From: Cryobacterium sp. Y57 | GTDB taxonomy: Bacteria > Actinomycetota > Actinomycetes > Actinomycetales > Microbacteriaceae | Assembly (NCBI RefSeq): GCF_002929505.1 | Contig: NZ_PJJL01000067.1 | Coordinates: forward strand, 1-64,000 | DNA: 64,000 nucleotides | Direction: 5' to 3' | Shown: piece by piece, positions 43,862 to 53,234 of the stretch | Layout: the number at the start of each line of letters is the position of its first letter | How positions within the stretch are numbered: the stretch's first letter is position 1 | The notes under the pieces: model-generated | Seen by the model: the letters and a program-made list of their open reading frames with translations, nothing else | What the model was told of the DNA's origin: nothing | Databases searched by the model: none | Position numbers and translations under genes: made by a program

Positions 43862-44931
43862 TCATCTTCTGTTACGGAACGACTGCCGAAGCGATTAAAG
43901 TCGCTCCAATAATGCGACGGTTGTCGGAACGCGGCATCCCCTTTGAGCAATGGTTGACACTTCAGCAGTCTGATCGACTGCTCGACGCGCTGCCGGGGCT
44001 CGGACTGCCCAATCCCGACCGCATCATCGTCAATGGCCGGCACGGCCGCCCACTGACCGGGCCGGGGGACGTACTGTTCTGGCTATCCCGCATCGTAGGT
44101 TGGACGGTGGTGAACCTCAGCAGGGCTCGGCGTAAGCTCGGCAGAAAGAGCATTATCGTCGTGCACGGTGACACCATGACAAGCGTTGTCGGAGCCGTGC
44201 TCGCTCGCATGCTCGGTGCCGACTGCGCCCATGTCGAGGCGGGTTTGCGTTCGGGCAACTGGCGACACCCATTTCCTGAAGAATTGGATCGGCGCATCGT
44301 CGGTCGTATTGCTCAGATCCACTACGCACCATCGCCGGAAGCCGAAGCAGCGCTTCGTGGGCGTAGAAACGTTGTACCGACCCACGGCAACACGGTCATT
44401 GATGCGATTCTCGATCGTGCCACCAGCCAAGGCACTAACCTCGAAGCTCCGTACGGCATCGTCTTGCTACACCGGTTTGAATTTCTTAGCAATTCGCCGC
44501 TAGTCGCCCGCACCTTGGAGTCGCTCGCCAGCAGTTCCCCGCTCAAGCTCCTCCTGGTTCTGGACGACCACGCACGCCATGCTTTGCGGGAGTTGCTACC
44601 CAACCTCGACCCGACGAAGTTCGAGTTGCGGGACAAACTGTCACACGCCCTCTTCGTAGAACTGATTACTTCAGCGAGTTTCGTCGTAACCGACTCAGGC
44701 GGCGTGCAGGAAGAGACCGCACTCCTGGGAATTCCTACCCTGATTCACCGAATCGCCACGGAACGCTCGGAAGGGCTGGGGCACAACGCGGTTCTCTCGC
44801 AGTGGAAGGTTGACACCCTCACAACATTCCTTAACACCTACGGCGAGTACCGTCGCCCCGTTAGCCCGCCGGAGGAATCACCCTCTGAACTGATCGTAGA
44901 GGACCTCATCTCTCGTGGTTATCAAGACTGA
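43858..44931 (+). CDS. wecB: UDP-N-acetylglucosamine 2-epimerase
   Basis: 357 residues. Converts UDP-GlcNAc to UDP-ManNAc. CYGTTAEAIKVAPIMRRL replaces the usual GTRPE start but keeps the fold; VVHGDTMTSVVGAVLA, HVEAGLRSGNWRHPFPEELDR and VTDSGGVQEETALLGIPTL are the nucleotide and catalytic segments, and HGNTVIDAI is conserved. The variant N-terminus may mean altered substrate. ATGA overlap with the upstream GT2; 17-bp overlap with the next gene. No UDP-ManNAc dehydrogenase is visible in the window. Confidence 0.85.
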   Translation: MIIFCYGTTAEAIKVAPIMRRLSERGIPFEQWLTLQQSDRLLDALPGLGLPNPDRIIVNGRHGRPLTGPGDVLFWLSRIVGWTVVNLSRARRKLGRKSIIVVHGDTMTSVVGAVLARMLGADCAHVEAGLRSGNWRHPFPEELDRRIVGRIAQIHYAPSPEAEAALRGRRNVVPTHGNTVIDAILDRATSQGTNLEAPYGIVLLHRFEFLSNSPLVARTLESLASSSPLKLLLVLDDHARHALRELLPNLDPTKFELRDKLSHALFVELITSASFVVTDSGGVQEETALLGIPTLIHRIATERSEGLGHNAVLSQWKVDTLTTFLNTYGEYRRPVSPPEESPSELIVEDLISRGYQD

Positions 44932-45667
44932 ACTGGCGGCGGTATCGGTCGTTGTTCCTGCATACCAGGAGGCAGCGAGCATCGTCGAGGCGCTGACCCG
45001 GCTATCAACGGTGCTGCAGACCACCGACCGTGACTACGAGATCATTGTGGTCACCGACGGCTGCACCGACGATACGGCCGAACTAGCCAGAAAAATCGGC
45101 CTACCCCACCTCACCGTGCTTGAGTATGCACAGAATCAGGGCAAGGGCTACGCCCTGCGATACGGCTTCGCCCGCACGGCGCATCCACTTGTGAGTTTCA
45201 TCGACGGCGACCTCGATCTCGACCCGGCCGTTTTGCCGGCATTCTTCGCCCTTCTTGACAGTGGCGCGGCCGATGTTGTCGTCGGTTCCAAAGTGCACCC
45301 GGAATCTCAGGTCAGTTATCCGCTCAAGCGGCGAATCGCAAGCCGTGTTTTTCGACTTGCGACGCGTTTGGCCACCGGACTCAACCTCGGGGACACCCAA
45401 ACGGGAATCAAGGCGATGCGACGAGATCTCGTGGCACCCCTTATCGCTCGCTGCACGGCTACCGGGTTCGCCTTCGACCTCGAGCTTTTGGCCGCTCTGT
45501 CGGACCACGGCGCTCAGGTGGTCGAGGCACCCGTCATCCTGAACTTTGATTTCACCAGCACCATCCGAATCTCTTCTGCCCTGGGCGCATTCGCTGACCT
45601 CGCCAAGGTCTCCGCGCATCGGCGTTATCTGCGCCGCCTCGAGGCACGAGCAGGCTCATCACTATGA
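44915..45667 (+). CDS. GT2, dolichyl-phosphate-mannose-synthase-like
   Basis: 250 residues. VSVVVPAYQEAASIVEAL, VVTDGCTDDTAEL, SFIDGDLDLDPAV (DxD) and NLGDTQTGIKAMRRDL are typical of polyprenyl-phosphate sugar synthases. No membrane helices. It probably loads a sugar on a lipid carrier used by the GT-C-like membrane proteins nearby. GTG start at 44915, overlapping wecB by 17 bp; ATGA overlap with the flippase. Confidence 0.87.
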   Translation: MVIKTELAAVSVVVPAYQEAASIVEALTRLSTVLQTTDRDYEIIVVTDGCTDDTAELARKIGLPHLTVLEYAQNQGKGYALRYGFARTAHPLVSFIDGDLDLDPAVLPAFFALLDSGAADVVVGSKVHPESQVSYPLKRRIASRVFRLATRLATGLNLGDTQTGIKAMRRDLVAPLIARCTATGFAFDLELLAALSDHGAQVVEAPVILNFDFTSTIRISSALGAFADLAKVSAHRRYLRRLEARAGSSL

Positions 45668-46929
45668 CAACCGAGCCGACCCCGAGCTTTTTGAAACGGC
45701 ACTCGGCTCCGCTCATGACCGTTGGCATCTTGAGTATCGGCGGGATCGCGGCGACCGGTGGGTTCCACGTTGTGACCGGCCGGGGACTCGGCCCCGGTGC
45801 GTTTGGATTGTTGGCGGCATTCCTGGCCATCGTCAACATCGCGTCCATCGGGGCATCCGCCCTGCAGAACTCAGTTGCCGTGGTGACCGCCCGAGACCTG
45901 CACCTGCCGCCCAACGAAAATCCACGCCGGCGCTTCGGTCTGGACAGTTCAACCTTTGAGGCGCTGGTGCTCGGCCTCGCAGGAACAATCGTGGTCGCCG
46001 TCGCCGCTCCGGCGCTGGCCGACGTGCTCGGCACGAGCACTACCGCGCTCTATCTTGCGTCGCTCACGATCATTCCGGGATTCTTGTTTTCTCGAGCCCA
46101 AGGCATTTTGCAGGGTGTCGGTGACGCCCGATCCGTGGCGGCCTGGTCAACCGTTTCCCAAATTCTTCGACTTGCTTTCGCAGCTGTAGCCATAGCGACC
46201 GGTCTGGGTGCTGTCACCGTGCTCGTCGCCGTTCTCGTAGCGATCTGCGCTGTGACCGTGGGCGCTATGTGGCAGGCCAGCCGTTTGTCGGTGCATTCCG
46301 CCGAGATTCCGTTCAATACGAACAGTGTCGTCTTGCTGTTGCTAACCATATCTTTCGCCTGGATCACCAACATCGATGTCATTCTCGTGCGCGGCGGTAC
46401 CACGGAGCTTGTCTCGGGGGCCTTCGCTGCCGCCGCAGTCTTGACCAAGATGATGCTCCTCATTCCCACCACGCTCTCTTTGTACCTCCTGCCGCGTTTC
46501 GTGGCCCGTCAAGGTGACCACAAAACGGTTCGATTCGGTATCAACGTCGTTCTCCTCACCGTATTGGGAGGCGGCCTCGCCATGCTGGTCGGGGTAACCG
46601 TGCTCGGTGGATTAATTGTGAACATCCTCTTCGGTGCGGGTTACTCGATGGCCGTCGGTTTTCTTCCGTGGCTCACTCTTGCCTACCTACCGTGGGCGAT
46701 GGCCCAGGGCCTGTTGATTCGCCTGACGGCGACCGGCTCAAAGTCGGCACTGGTCGTGTTGCTCTCGGCCGCCGGAGCCCAATGGATCGCAGCGAGCATC
46801 CTCCTACCAAATGTCGAAGCCATGATTGCTGCAATCGGAGTGATTGGCGCTCTCACCCTGGCTCTCTTCTACCTTCGCCACCTGTTCACCAGCAAAAACG
46901 TCATCGAGGCTTCAGATGCTCCTGCTTAA
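45664..46929 (+). CDS. Polysaccharide flippase, Wzx/MATE-like
   Basis: 421 residues, about twelve helices. The start VGILSIGGIAATGGFHVVTGRGLGPGAFGLLAAF is the usual Wzx/PST first helix pair; the rest alternates helices and short basic loops, ending NVEAMIAAIGVIGALTLALFYL. It should flip lipid-linked repeat units outward. ATGA overlap upstream, 14-bp overlap downstream. Its presence beside a Wzm/Wzt exporter means two export routes in one locus. Confidence 0.85.
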   Translation: MTTEPTPSFLKRHSAPLMTVGILSIGGIAATGGFHVVTGRGLGPGAFGLLAAFLAIVNIASIGASALQNSVAVVTARDLHLPPNENPRRRFGLDSSTFEALVLGLAGTIVVAVAAPALADVLGTSTTALYLASLTIIPGFLFSRAQGILQGVGDARSVAAWSTVSQILRLAFAAVAIATGLGAVTVLVAVLVAICAVTVGAMWQASRLSVHSAEIPFNTNSVVLLLLTISFAWITNIDVILVRGGTTELVSGAFAAAAVLTKMMLLIPTTLSLYLLPRFVARQGDHKTVRFGINVVLLTVLGGGLAMLVGVTVLGGLIVNILFGAGYSMAVGFLPWLTLAYLPWAMAQGLLIRLTATGSKSALVVLLSAAGAQWIAASILLPNVEAMIAAIGVIGALTLALFYLRHLFTSKNVIEASDAPA

Positions 46930-48421
46930 AAAACTCGTCTGGCCCGTCTTCGGCTCAGTCATGCTCGCTTTGAGCTTTCTGGCGGCTACCCGGGTTCCCA
47001 TTGTCGGCGACGACTTTCAGGCGCTCCAGGAAGCTTTCGTTCGGAGCGGCGGCGACCTGGCTGGTTCCATCGCCTACGGCTGGACCGCTGGCATGCAGGC
47101 TGGACATTTCAACCCGGTGGGGCAGCTGCTGGGAGCGGTTTACCACTTCGCGGCCTACGAATTCAGCGTGGTCTTTCAGATCACGCCCCAGTTTTTTCAC
47201 GTTGCCTCCTCGTTGGGACTGATCTGGCTCACCACGCTCGCAGCCAGCTATGTCGTGGTGTGCGCCGCAAAGTTCGTGCGGAACACCAGCGCGCTTCCGC
47301 TCGGGCCGATCTTTGCCCTCGTCGCCACGATCACCGGCCTTACCCTGCAGATTCATCCGTGGTCAAACGACCCCGTGACCACCTACAGCATGGCCGGATT
47401 CGGCTCTGCTGCCGTCGCGTTCTTGTTGCTGGCCCTGGCCCTGCGCGCGCTCAGCCCAGGCACCTCTCGTTGGGGCGGCCCCGTGGCTGTCGCCGTGGTC
47501 AGCGTCTTTGCGGTGCTCTACTACGAAATGCTGGTCGCTGCCGTTGCCGCGACGGCTGTGGTGTACGTGGGCGCGATACTACCTCGAGCCGATCGCACCC
47601 GGTCGAGCGTGACGAAAAGCCTGCTTCTCCTCTTAGTCGGCGTGGCGCTTCCCGCCATTGTGTTCGTCGGCGGACGTTTTTTGGCCGCTCCGGCCGTCTC
47701 GAGCGGTTATACGGGAACCTCCGTGGCGCTCGGCCCAGACGCCCTGCGCACCTGGGTCTTCTCCATGGTCAGCACCCTGCCGGGTGGCGCGTGGCCCTAT
47801 TCCATGTACCGGATTGACCCTCTCGCGCTCAGCCGCTCGGCCGTGGTCGTCGCCGGCCTGCTTTGCCTGGGCGTAATCGGCCTGGCAATCATCTGGTGGA
47901 AGTCCACCCCCGTCCGACTCGATCCGACTCGGCGCCTCTGGGTGCCGGCCGGGGCACTCTTCACCCTGTGGGCCCTCAGTGTCGCGGCCCACGCGGTAAC
48001 ACCCAAGTACATCTCGGAAATAACGTCCCCGGGGCTCGTGTACCTTTTTTATGCGGTTGGAGTGGTATGCGCCGCTGTATTCCTCGCCGTTGTGATCCTA
48101 ATTCTCCCCCGTACTGCGCTATTGAAAACCAGCATGATCGCCCTGCCGTTGTTGTGCGCCTTCGTCGTGGTGCAGCAAGCAGTCAACTGGACCCTGGGCG
48201 ACCTCATGCGGTCGGCATATTCGTCCAATGCTCAACTCGCCGCGGTCTCGACCAATGAAACTTCCTCCGAAGCGGAACGGTGTGCGGCCTTGCAGTTGTG
48301 GCTGGAAAAGCCTTGGCCTCAGTACTACGAAGAATCTGTGACGACCAACGTCGAGCTCAACTTCGAAGCAAGTTTCGACGACGAATTCTGCGGGCTGGCA
48401 ATCGCGGTTCCGGCCAACTGA
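46916..48421 (+). CDS. Polytopic membrane protein, possible GT-C enzyme
   Basis: 501 residues with about ten helices. After the first helix comes TRVPIVGDDFQALQE, an acidic loop placed as in GT-C glycosyltransferases, and then MQAGHFNPVGQLLGAVYHF. The last 70 residues are soluble and contain Cys. No family is recognised with certainty. ATG at 46916 inside the end of the flippase gene. It probably uses a lipid-linked sugar made by the upstream synthase (inference). Confidence 0.65.
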   Translation: MLLLKKLVWPVFGSVMLALSFLAATRVPIVGDDFQALQEAFVRSGGDLAGSIAYGWTAGMQAGHFNPVGQLLGAVYHFAAYEFSVVFQITPQFFHVASSLGLIWLTTLAASYVVVCAAKFVRNTSALPLGPIFALVATITGLTLQIHPWSNDPVTTYSMAGFGSAAVAFLLLALALRALSPGTSRWGGPVAVAVVSVFAVLYYEMLVAAVAATAVVYVGAILPRADRTRSSVTKSLLLLLVGVALPAIVFVGGRFLAAPAVSSGYTGTSVALGPDALRTWVFSMVSTLPGGAWPYSMYRIDPLALSRSAVVVAGLLCLGVIGLAIIWWKSTPVRLDPTRRLWVPAGALFTLWALSVAAHAVTPKYISEITSPGLVYLFYAVGVVCAAVFLAVVILILPRTALLKTSMIALPLLCAFVVVQQAVNWTLGDLMRSAYSSNAQLAAVSTNETSSEAERCAALQLWLEKPWPQYYEESVTTNVELNFEASFDDEFCGLAIAVPAN

Positions 48422-48476
48422 TCCTCCGAGCCCCGGAATAGTTTTGCCTCGGTCTGAAGAACTTCTGAGTTAGTGT

Positions 48477-48482
48477 TATAAA
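48477..48482 (+). promoter_or_regulatory. Candidate -10 box TATAAA
   Basis: TATAAA in the 124-bp gap ahead of the secreted DUF4214 protein, about 63 bp before its start. No clear -35. Confidence 0.3.
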
Positions 48483-48545
48483 GATTGTCGGCAGCCCCGG
48501 CGCTTAACTTTGCCCATGCGAACCTGCTTAGGAACAAATAAGACC

Positions 48546-50006
48546 ATGATCCATCGTTTTCTGGCCAGTATTGCCGCTCTGGCAACGTCGATAGTACTGA
48601 TGATGGGCCTCGGAGCTGTTCCGGCTTCAGCCGCAACTGCCTCAGATTTTAATCCCGGCTACATCATCTCGGATTCGCTGTTCTTCGATAGTGCATCGAT
48701 GAATCAAGCTCAAGTGCAACAGTTTCTCAATGACCATGGCAAGCCGTGCCAGGCTGGTTACATTTGTCTGAAGGACTACGCACAGGCGACACAAACAATC
48801 ACTGCCGACAATCCCTTCAATTTCGCTCCGAGCGGAGCGCGCTACTGCAACGGCTACGTCGGGTCCGGTTGGGAATCCGCTGCCGCAATCATCACGAAGA
48901 CGGCCGAAAGCTGCGGCATCAGCCCAAAAGCGCTGATCGTGCTCTTGGAAAAGGAGCAGACACTCGTCTCTCGGAACAATCCGTCGCAACAGAACTATCG
49001 GGCAGCAACCGGCAATGGCTGCCCCGACACATCGGATTGCGATGACACGGTTTCAGGATTCTTTTTTCAGATGTACCACGGCGCTAGAGCCTTCCAACGA
49101 TATGTAAAGAATTCCGGCGATTACACGTACAAGGCCTTCCGAACCAACACCATTGCAAACTACCCCGCACGGCCGGAGTGCGGTACGCAGTCCGTCTATA
49201 TCGCAAATCAGGCCACTGCCGCGCTCTACAACTACACGCCCTACGTTCCAAATGGCGCTGCAATGAGCAATTTGTATGGCATAGGCGACTCATGCTCGTC
49301 CTACGGCAACCGAAACTTCTGGCGTATGTACACCGACTGGTTCGGTTCCCCCATCTCCGGACTGAACACCAAAGACGCCCTCTCTCTCGTGCATTCGGTC
49401 TATAACGATGTTCTCGGGCGCAGCCCCGACGCGGCGGGACTGGAGACTTGGCGCGGCTACCTCATTGGCCAGGGGTGGCCAGTAACTCAGGTCGCAAATT
49501 CCATCCTGTATAGCGACGAGTACCTCACAAGCCAAATCAAGTTGGCCTACACGACGGTGTTGCATCGAGAATTCGACCAGGGTGGACTAAATGACTGGTT
49601 GAACCGCATCAAAATTGGTACGGCCAACGTCGATGAGGTTCAGATGACTTTCATGAAGAGTCTGGAATACTACGAAAAGGCTGGCTCCACACCGGCCGGT
49701 TTCACAAACGTGATGTACCAAGACATGCTGGGTCGCTCGGCGGGACCGCAAGAACTCTCTTACTGGGCCGATCAGGCCGCGCAGTTCGGCACAGCACGCA
49801 GCGTGAACGGCATCTGGAATTCGACAGAATCTGCAGCGCGCAGAATTGCCGTGGTGTACACCCAATTCCTCAAGCGCGGGACAGATGACGCGGGCATTCG
49901 CAGTTGGACGCCCCTGGTCATCGCCAATGGTAATCAGGCAGTTCGTTCCGCAGTACTAAGCAGTGCAGAGTACTTGCAGAACGCTCGAAACCGCTACCCG
50001 CAGTAG
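48546..50006 (+). CDS. Secreted protein with DUF4214 repeats
   Basis: 486 residues. Signal peptide with IAALATSIVLMMGLGAVPASA (cleavage after about residue 31). Residues about 40-275 are a Cys-containing domain met in secreted actinobacterial proteins; its ISPKALIVLLEKEQTLV helix resembles the catalytic helix of lysozyme-like enzymes (tentative). Residues about 290-485 are four DUF4214-like units, each with a VYNDVLGRSPDAAGLETW-type core, thought to bind surface glycans. The ATG at 48546 is used because it begins the signal peptide. It could be a glycan-bound surface protein. Confidence 0.75.
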   Translation: MIHRFLASIAALATSIVLMMGLGAVPASAATASDFNPGYIISDSLFFDSASMNQAQVQQFLNDHGKPCQAGYICLKDYAQATQTITADNPFNFAPSGARYCNGYVGSGWESAAAIITKTAESCGISPKALIVLLEKEQTLVSRNNPSQQNYRAATGNGCPDTSDCDDTVSGFFFQMYHGARAFQRYVKNSGDYTYKAFRTNTIANYPARPECGTQSVYIANQATAALYNYTPYVPNGAAMSNLYGIGDSCSSYGNRNFWRMYTDWFGSPISGLNTKDALSLVHSVYNDVLGRSPDAAGLETWRGYLIGQGWPVTQVANSILYSDEYLTSQIKLAYTTVLHREFDQGGLNDWLNRIKIGTANVDEVQMTFMKSLEYYEKAGSTPAGFTNVMYQDMLGRSAGPQELSYWADQAAQFGTARSVNGIWNSTESAARRIAVVYTQFLKRGTDDAGIRSWTPLVIANGNQAVRSAVLSSAEYLQNARNRYPQ

Positions 50007-50112
50007 CGCTTCGAAGCGTCTACTAAGCTGATTCGGTCGGCATCGCGCCGAGCAACATCTGTCTCTGCCGTCTTCATCCCCCTGAACTAGGGATCTGATC
50101 CAAAGGAAATCT

Positions 50113-51096
50113 ATGCCCCGCGCTCTCATAACCGGCATCACCGGTCAAGACGGACTGTATCTCGCTGAACTGCTCCTCTCCAAGGGGTACGACGTTTACG
50201 GATTCATGCGCGGCCAGAACAACCCCAAGCGCGAACTCGTAGAACAGACCGTTCCGGGCGTGAAGATTCTCACGGGCGATCTGACCGATTTGTCAAGCAT
50301 TCTGCGGGCGCTTGAAACTGCGCAGCCCGACGAGTTCTACAATCTTGGTGCTATTTCCTTTGTCGCCTACTCATGGGAAAACGCTCACATGACGAGCGAG
50401 GTGACAGGCTTGGGCGTACTGAACGCCCTTGAAGCCGTGCGTCTTTACTCGCACGACGAGCCACATAAGGTGCGCTTCTACCAGGCCTCAAGCTCGGAGA
50501 TGTTCGGTAAGGTTCACGCCGTCCCACAGAAGGAAGACACTCTTCTCTGGCCACGCTCTCCCTACGGTGTTGCCAAGGTCTACGGCCACTACATGACGAT
50601 CAACTACCGCGAGTCCTACGGCATGCACGCTTCGTCCGGCATCCTGTTCAACCACGAATCCCCGCGTCGTGGCCCGGAGTTCGTGACACGCAAGATCAGT
50701 ATGGCCGTGGCACGCATCTCGTTAGGGCTCCAGGAGCACATCACGCTCGGAAACATTGATGCCCGCCGGGACTGGGGCTTTGCCGGAGACTACGTCGACG
50801 CCATGTGGCGCATGATGCAGCAGGACACTCCCGATGATTACGTCATCTCGACGAACGAAACCCATGAAATTCGCGAGTTCCTCGATCTGGCGTTCCGCAG
50901 GGTGGGCATTGACGACTGGGCACCGTACGTCAAGCAGGACCCTCGTTTCATGCGCCCTGCCGAGGTCGACCTACTGATCGGTGATTCCACCAAGGCGCGC
51001 ACGACCCTCGGCTGGAATCCGAAGGTGGGCTTCCCAGAACTGGTTCAGATGATGGTCGACAATGACCTCGCTGAACAGAAGCTCAGCGTGGCCTAA
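50113..51096 (+). CDS. gmd: GDP-mannose 4,6-dehydratase
   Basis: 327 residues. Converts GDP-mannose to GDP-4-keto-6-deoxy-mannose. ALITGITGQDGLYLAELL binds NADP; QASSSEMFGKV and SPYGVAKVYGH hold the catalytic Ser/Thr-Glu and Tyr-Lys; FNHESPRRGPEFVTRKI and GNIDARRDWGFAGDYV are Gmd signatures. AAAGGA precedes the ATG. Followed by a second Gmd-like gene and, beyond the IS element, by GDP-fucose synthase. Confidence 0.93.
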   Translation: MPRALITGITGQDGLYLAELLLSKGYDVYGFMRGQNNPKRELVEQTVPGVKILTGDLTDLSSILRALETAQPDEFYNLGAISFVAYSWENAHMTSEVTGLGVLNALEAVRLYSHDEPHKVRFYQASSSEMFGKVHAVPQKEDTLLWPRSPYGVAKVYGHYMTINYRESYGMHASSGILFNHESPRRGPEFVTRKISMAVARISLGLQEHITLGNIDARRDWGFAGDYVDAMWRMMQQDTPDDYVISTNETHEIREFLDLAFRRVGIDDWAPYVKQDPRFMRPAEVDLLIGDSTKARTTLGWNPKVGFPELVQMMVDNDLAEQKLSVA

Positions 51097-51102
51097 ACGC
51101 AT

Positions 51103-52062
51103 ATGGCATCCGTCGTCGTCACCGGAATCACCGGACAGGATGGCTCGTACCTCGCCGAACGCCTCATCGGCGACGGATGGGACGTGCACGCGATCGTTCG
51201 CGACGGAAAACATGCCGACGAGCAGGAGATCACCCCCGGCGTGACCGTGCACGCCGGGGATCTTGTCGACATCGCGTCCATACGGTCGGTAATCGACGTC
51301 GTCGAACCCGACCTAATCGTGAACCTCGCCGGAATCAGCAGTGTGGCGCAGTCGTGGAGCCAGCCCGAACTCACCGCCCGCGTCACGGGACTCGCTGTTT
51401 CCGGCCTGCTCGCTGGAGCATGGGATCTTCAGGAACGCCTGGGGCGCCCGGTCCGTTTTGTACAGGCATCCAGTTCGGAGATATTCGGCGCTGCCGAGCA
51501 ACGTCCTCAGACCGAGACCACACCGATCGCACCGATCTCCCCCTACGGCGCGGCCAAGGCCTACGCGCATCATCTGGTCGGTGTCTATCGGGGCCGTGGC
51601 TTGTTCGCTTCATCGGCCATCCTCTACAACCATGAGTCTCCAAGGCGCCCCGAGACCTTCGTGACTCGCAAGATAACCCGAGGAGTAGCCCGCATCGTGA
51701 ACGGCGATTCAACCTCGTTGCTGCTCGGAAACCTTGACGCGCGGCGTGACTGGGGGTGGGCGCCAGACTATGTCGATGCGCTCGTGCTCATCGCCGAGGC
51801 CGATGCCGCAGATACCTTCATCGTGGCTACCGGAGTCGACCACAGTGTTCGCGACTTCGTAACCGCGGCGTTTGCTGCAGCCGGAATCTCGGACTGGGAA
51901 TCTCTCGTGGAACTCGACCCACGGTTCGCCCGGCCTGTCGACGCCCCAATCATGCTGGGTGACAACTCAAAGATTCGCGAGACACTTGGATGGTCACCTA
52001 CGTTGAGCTTTGAGGAAACCGTTCACGCCATGGTGACCCACGACCTCGAGCTCCTCGCGTAA
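51103..52062 (+). CDS. Second Gmd-type dehydratase
   Basis: 319 residues, paralogue of the upstream gene. VVVTGITGQDGSYLAERL, QASSSEIFGAAEQ, SPYGAAKAYAH, NHESPRRPETFVTRKI and GNLDARRDWGWAPDYV retain all Gmd motifs. It may be an isoenzyme, or it may have shifted to a related GDP-sugar such as the 4-keto reductase step (RMD); the sequence alone does not decide. Starts six bases after the first gmd stop, without a Shine-Dalgarno, so coupled. Confidence 0.85.
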   Translation: MASVVVTGITGQDGSYLAERLIGDGWDVHAIVRDGKHADEQEITPGVTVHAGDLVDIASIRSVIDVVEPDLIVNLAGISSVAQSWSQPELTARVTGLAVSGLLAGAWDLQERLGRPVRFVQASSSEIFGAAEQRPQTETTPIAPISPYGAAKAYAHHLVGVYRGRGLFASSAILYNHESPRRPETFVTRKITRGVARIVNGDSTSLLLGNLDARRDWGWAPDYVDALVLIAEADAADTFIVATGVDHSVRDFVTAAFAAAGISDWESLVELDPRFARPVDAPIMLGDNSKIRETLGWSPTLSFEETVHAMVTHDLELLA

Positions 52063-52066
52063 TCAC

Positions 52067-53233
52067 GTGACGCGCCATATTCCCAACCGTCCGGCTACCC
52101 TGAATCGCGATCCGCTCGTTTTATTCGACGCTACGGCCGTGCCCGCCAATCGTGGCGGAGTGGGCCGATACGTTGACGGGCTCCTGGGCGAGCTGGGAGG
52201 GCGTATTGAAATTGCCTGCCAGTTGCGCGATGCCGCGCACTTTCGCAGCATTGCTCCCCACGCCGCCGTACTGCCACAGGCGATAGGCATTGAGTCCCCG
52301 GTTCGGCGCCTGATCTGGGAACAACTACAGCTACCAGCCCTTGCGCGGCGACGCGGAGCCACGGTCATTCACTCCCCGCACTACACACTCCCGCTATTCA
52401 CCACACGCGCCCGCGTCGTCACCCTGCACGATGCGACGTTCTTCAGTGATCCGCACGTACATACTCGGCTCAAGGGTGCATTCTTCCGCCTGTGGACGCG
52501 CATCTCCGTGCGCCTGGCCCGACAAATAATTGTGCCGAGTCAAGCGACGGCTGACGAGGTCAACCGTTACACCCGCCGCCACGTTACTTTTGTTGTAGCC
52601 CACCACGGAGTTGACTTCGACGTCTTTCATCGGCCGACACCGCAACAGATTCAGCAGGTCTCGAAAGAATATGACCTGGGTGAACCGGGTTGGATCACAT
52701 TTCTGGGCACACTCGAACCACGCAAGAACCTGCCAGCGCTCATTCGAGCGTATGGGCTCGTCGCCACGTCCATGGCCGGCACCGGTCTTCTGATCCCCCC
52801 GCTGGTCTTGGTGGGCGCGCGGGGTTGGGACTCGACCATCGAGGCTGAAATTGCGGCCTTGCCCGCTGTAGCACGGGTCAAGACGCTCGGCTACGTGCCC
52901 GCCAACCAACTGAGCGCAATACTCGGAGGGGCGGCCGTCATGGTCTACCCGAGCCTGGGAGAAGGCTTCGGTCTTCCTGTGCTCGAGGCTATGGCCTGCG
53001 GAACTCCCGTGCTTACAACGCGCTGCCTGGCCCTCCCCGAAGTCGGGGGAGATGCAGTTGCTTATAGTGAACCAACTGAAGTCTCGATTGCCACAGAATT
53101 ACTTGCGCTACTGTCGGCCCCGGACCGACAGGCCGACCTTTCCATGCGAGGCGAGAAACGGGCACAGTCTTTCACGTGGTCCAGCTGCGCACGTACACAT
53201 ACGCTGGCTTATCGCCGTGCGCGCGCGATCTAG
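52067..53233 (+). CDS. GT4 glycosyltransferase, mannosyltransferase-like
   Basis: 388 residues. VLFDATAVPANRGGVGRYVDGLL, HSPHYTLPL, FLGTLEPRKNLPALIRAY and PSLGEGFGLPVLEAMACGTPVL (E-x7-E) are as in WbaZ/MtfB-type mannosyltransferases using GDP-sugars, fitting its place after the gmd pair. GTG at 52067, four bases after the preceding stop. Its TAG stop (53231-53233) lies inside the target duplication of the IS element, so the reading frame survived the insertion intact. Confidence 0.86.
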   Translation: MTRHIPNRPATLNRDPLVLFDATAVPANRGGVGRYVDGLLGELGGRIEIACQLRDAAHFRSIAPHAAVLPQAIGIESPVRRLIWEQLQLPALARRRGATVIHSPHYTLPLFTTRARVVTLHDATFFSDPHVHTRLKGAFFRLWTRISVRLARQIIVPSQATADEVNRYTRRHVTFVVAHHGVDFDVFHRPTPQQIQQVSKEYDLGEPGWITFLGTLEPRKNLPALIRAYGLVATSMAGTGLLIPPLVLVGARGWDSTIEAEIAALPAVARVKTLGYVPANQLSAILGGAAVMVYPSLGEGFGLPVLEAMACGTPVLTTRCLALPEVGGDAVAYSEPTEVSIATELLALLSAPDRQADLSMRGEKRAQSFTWSSCARTHTLAYRRARAI

Positions 53234-53234
53234 C

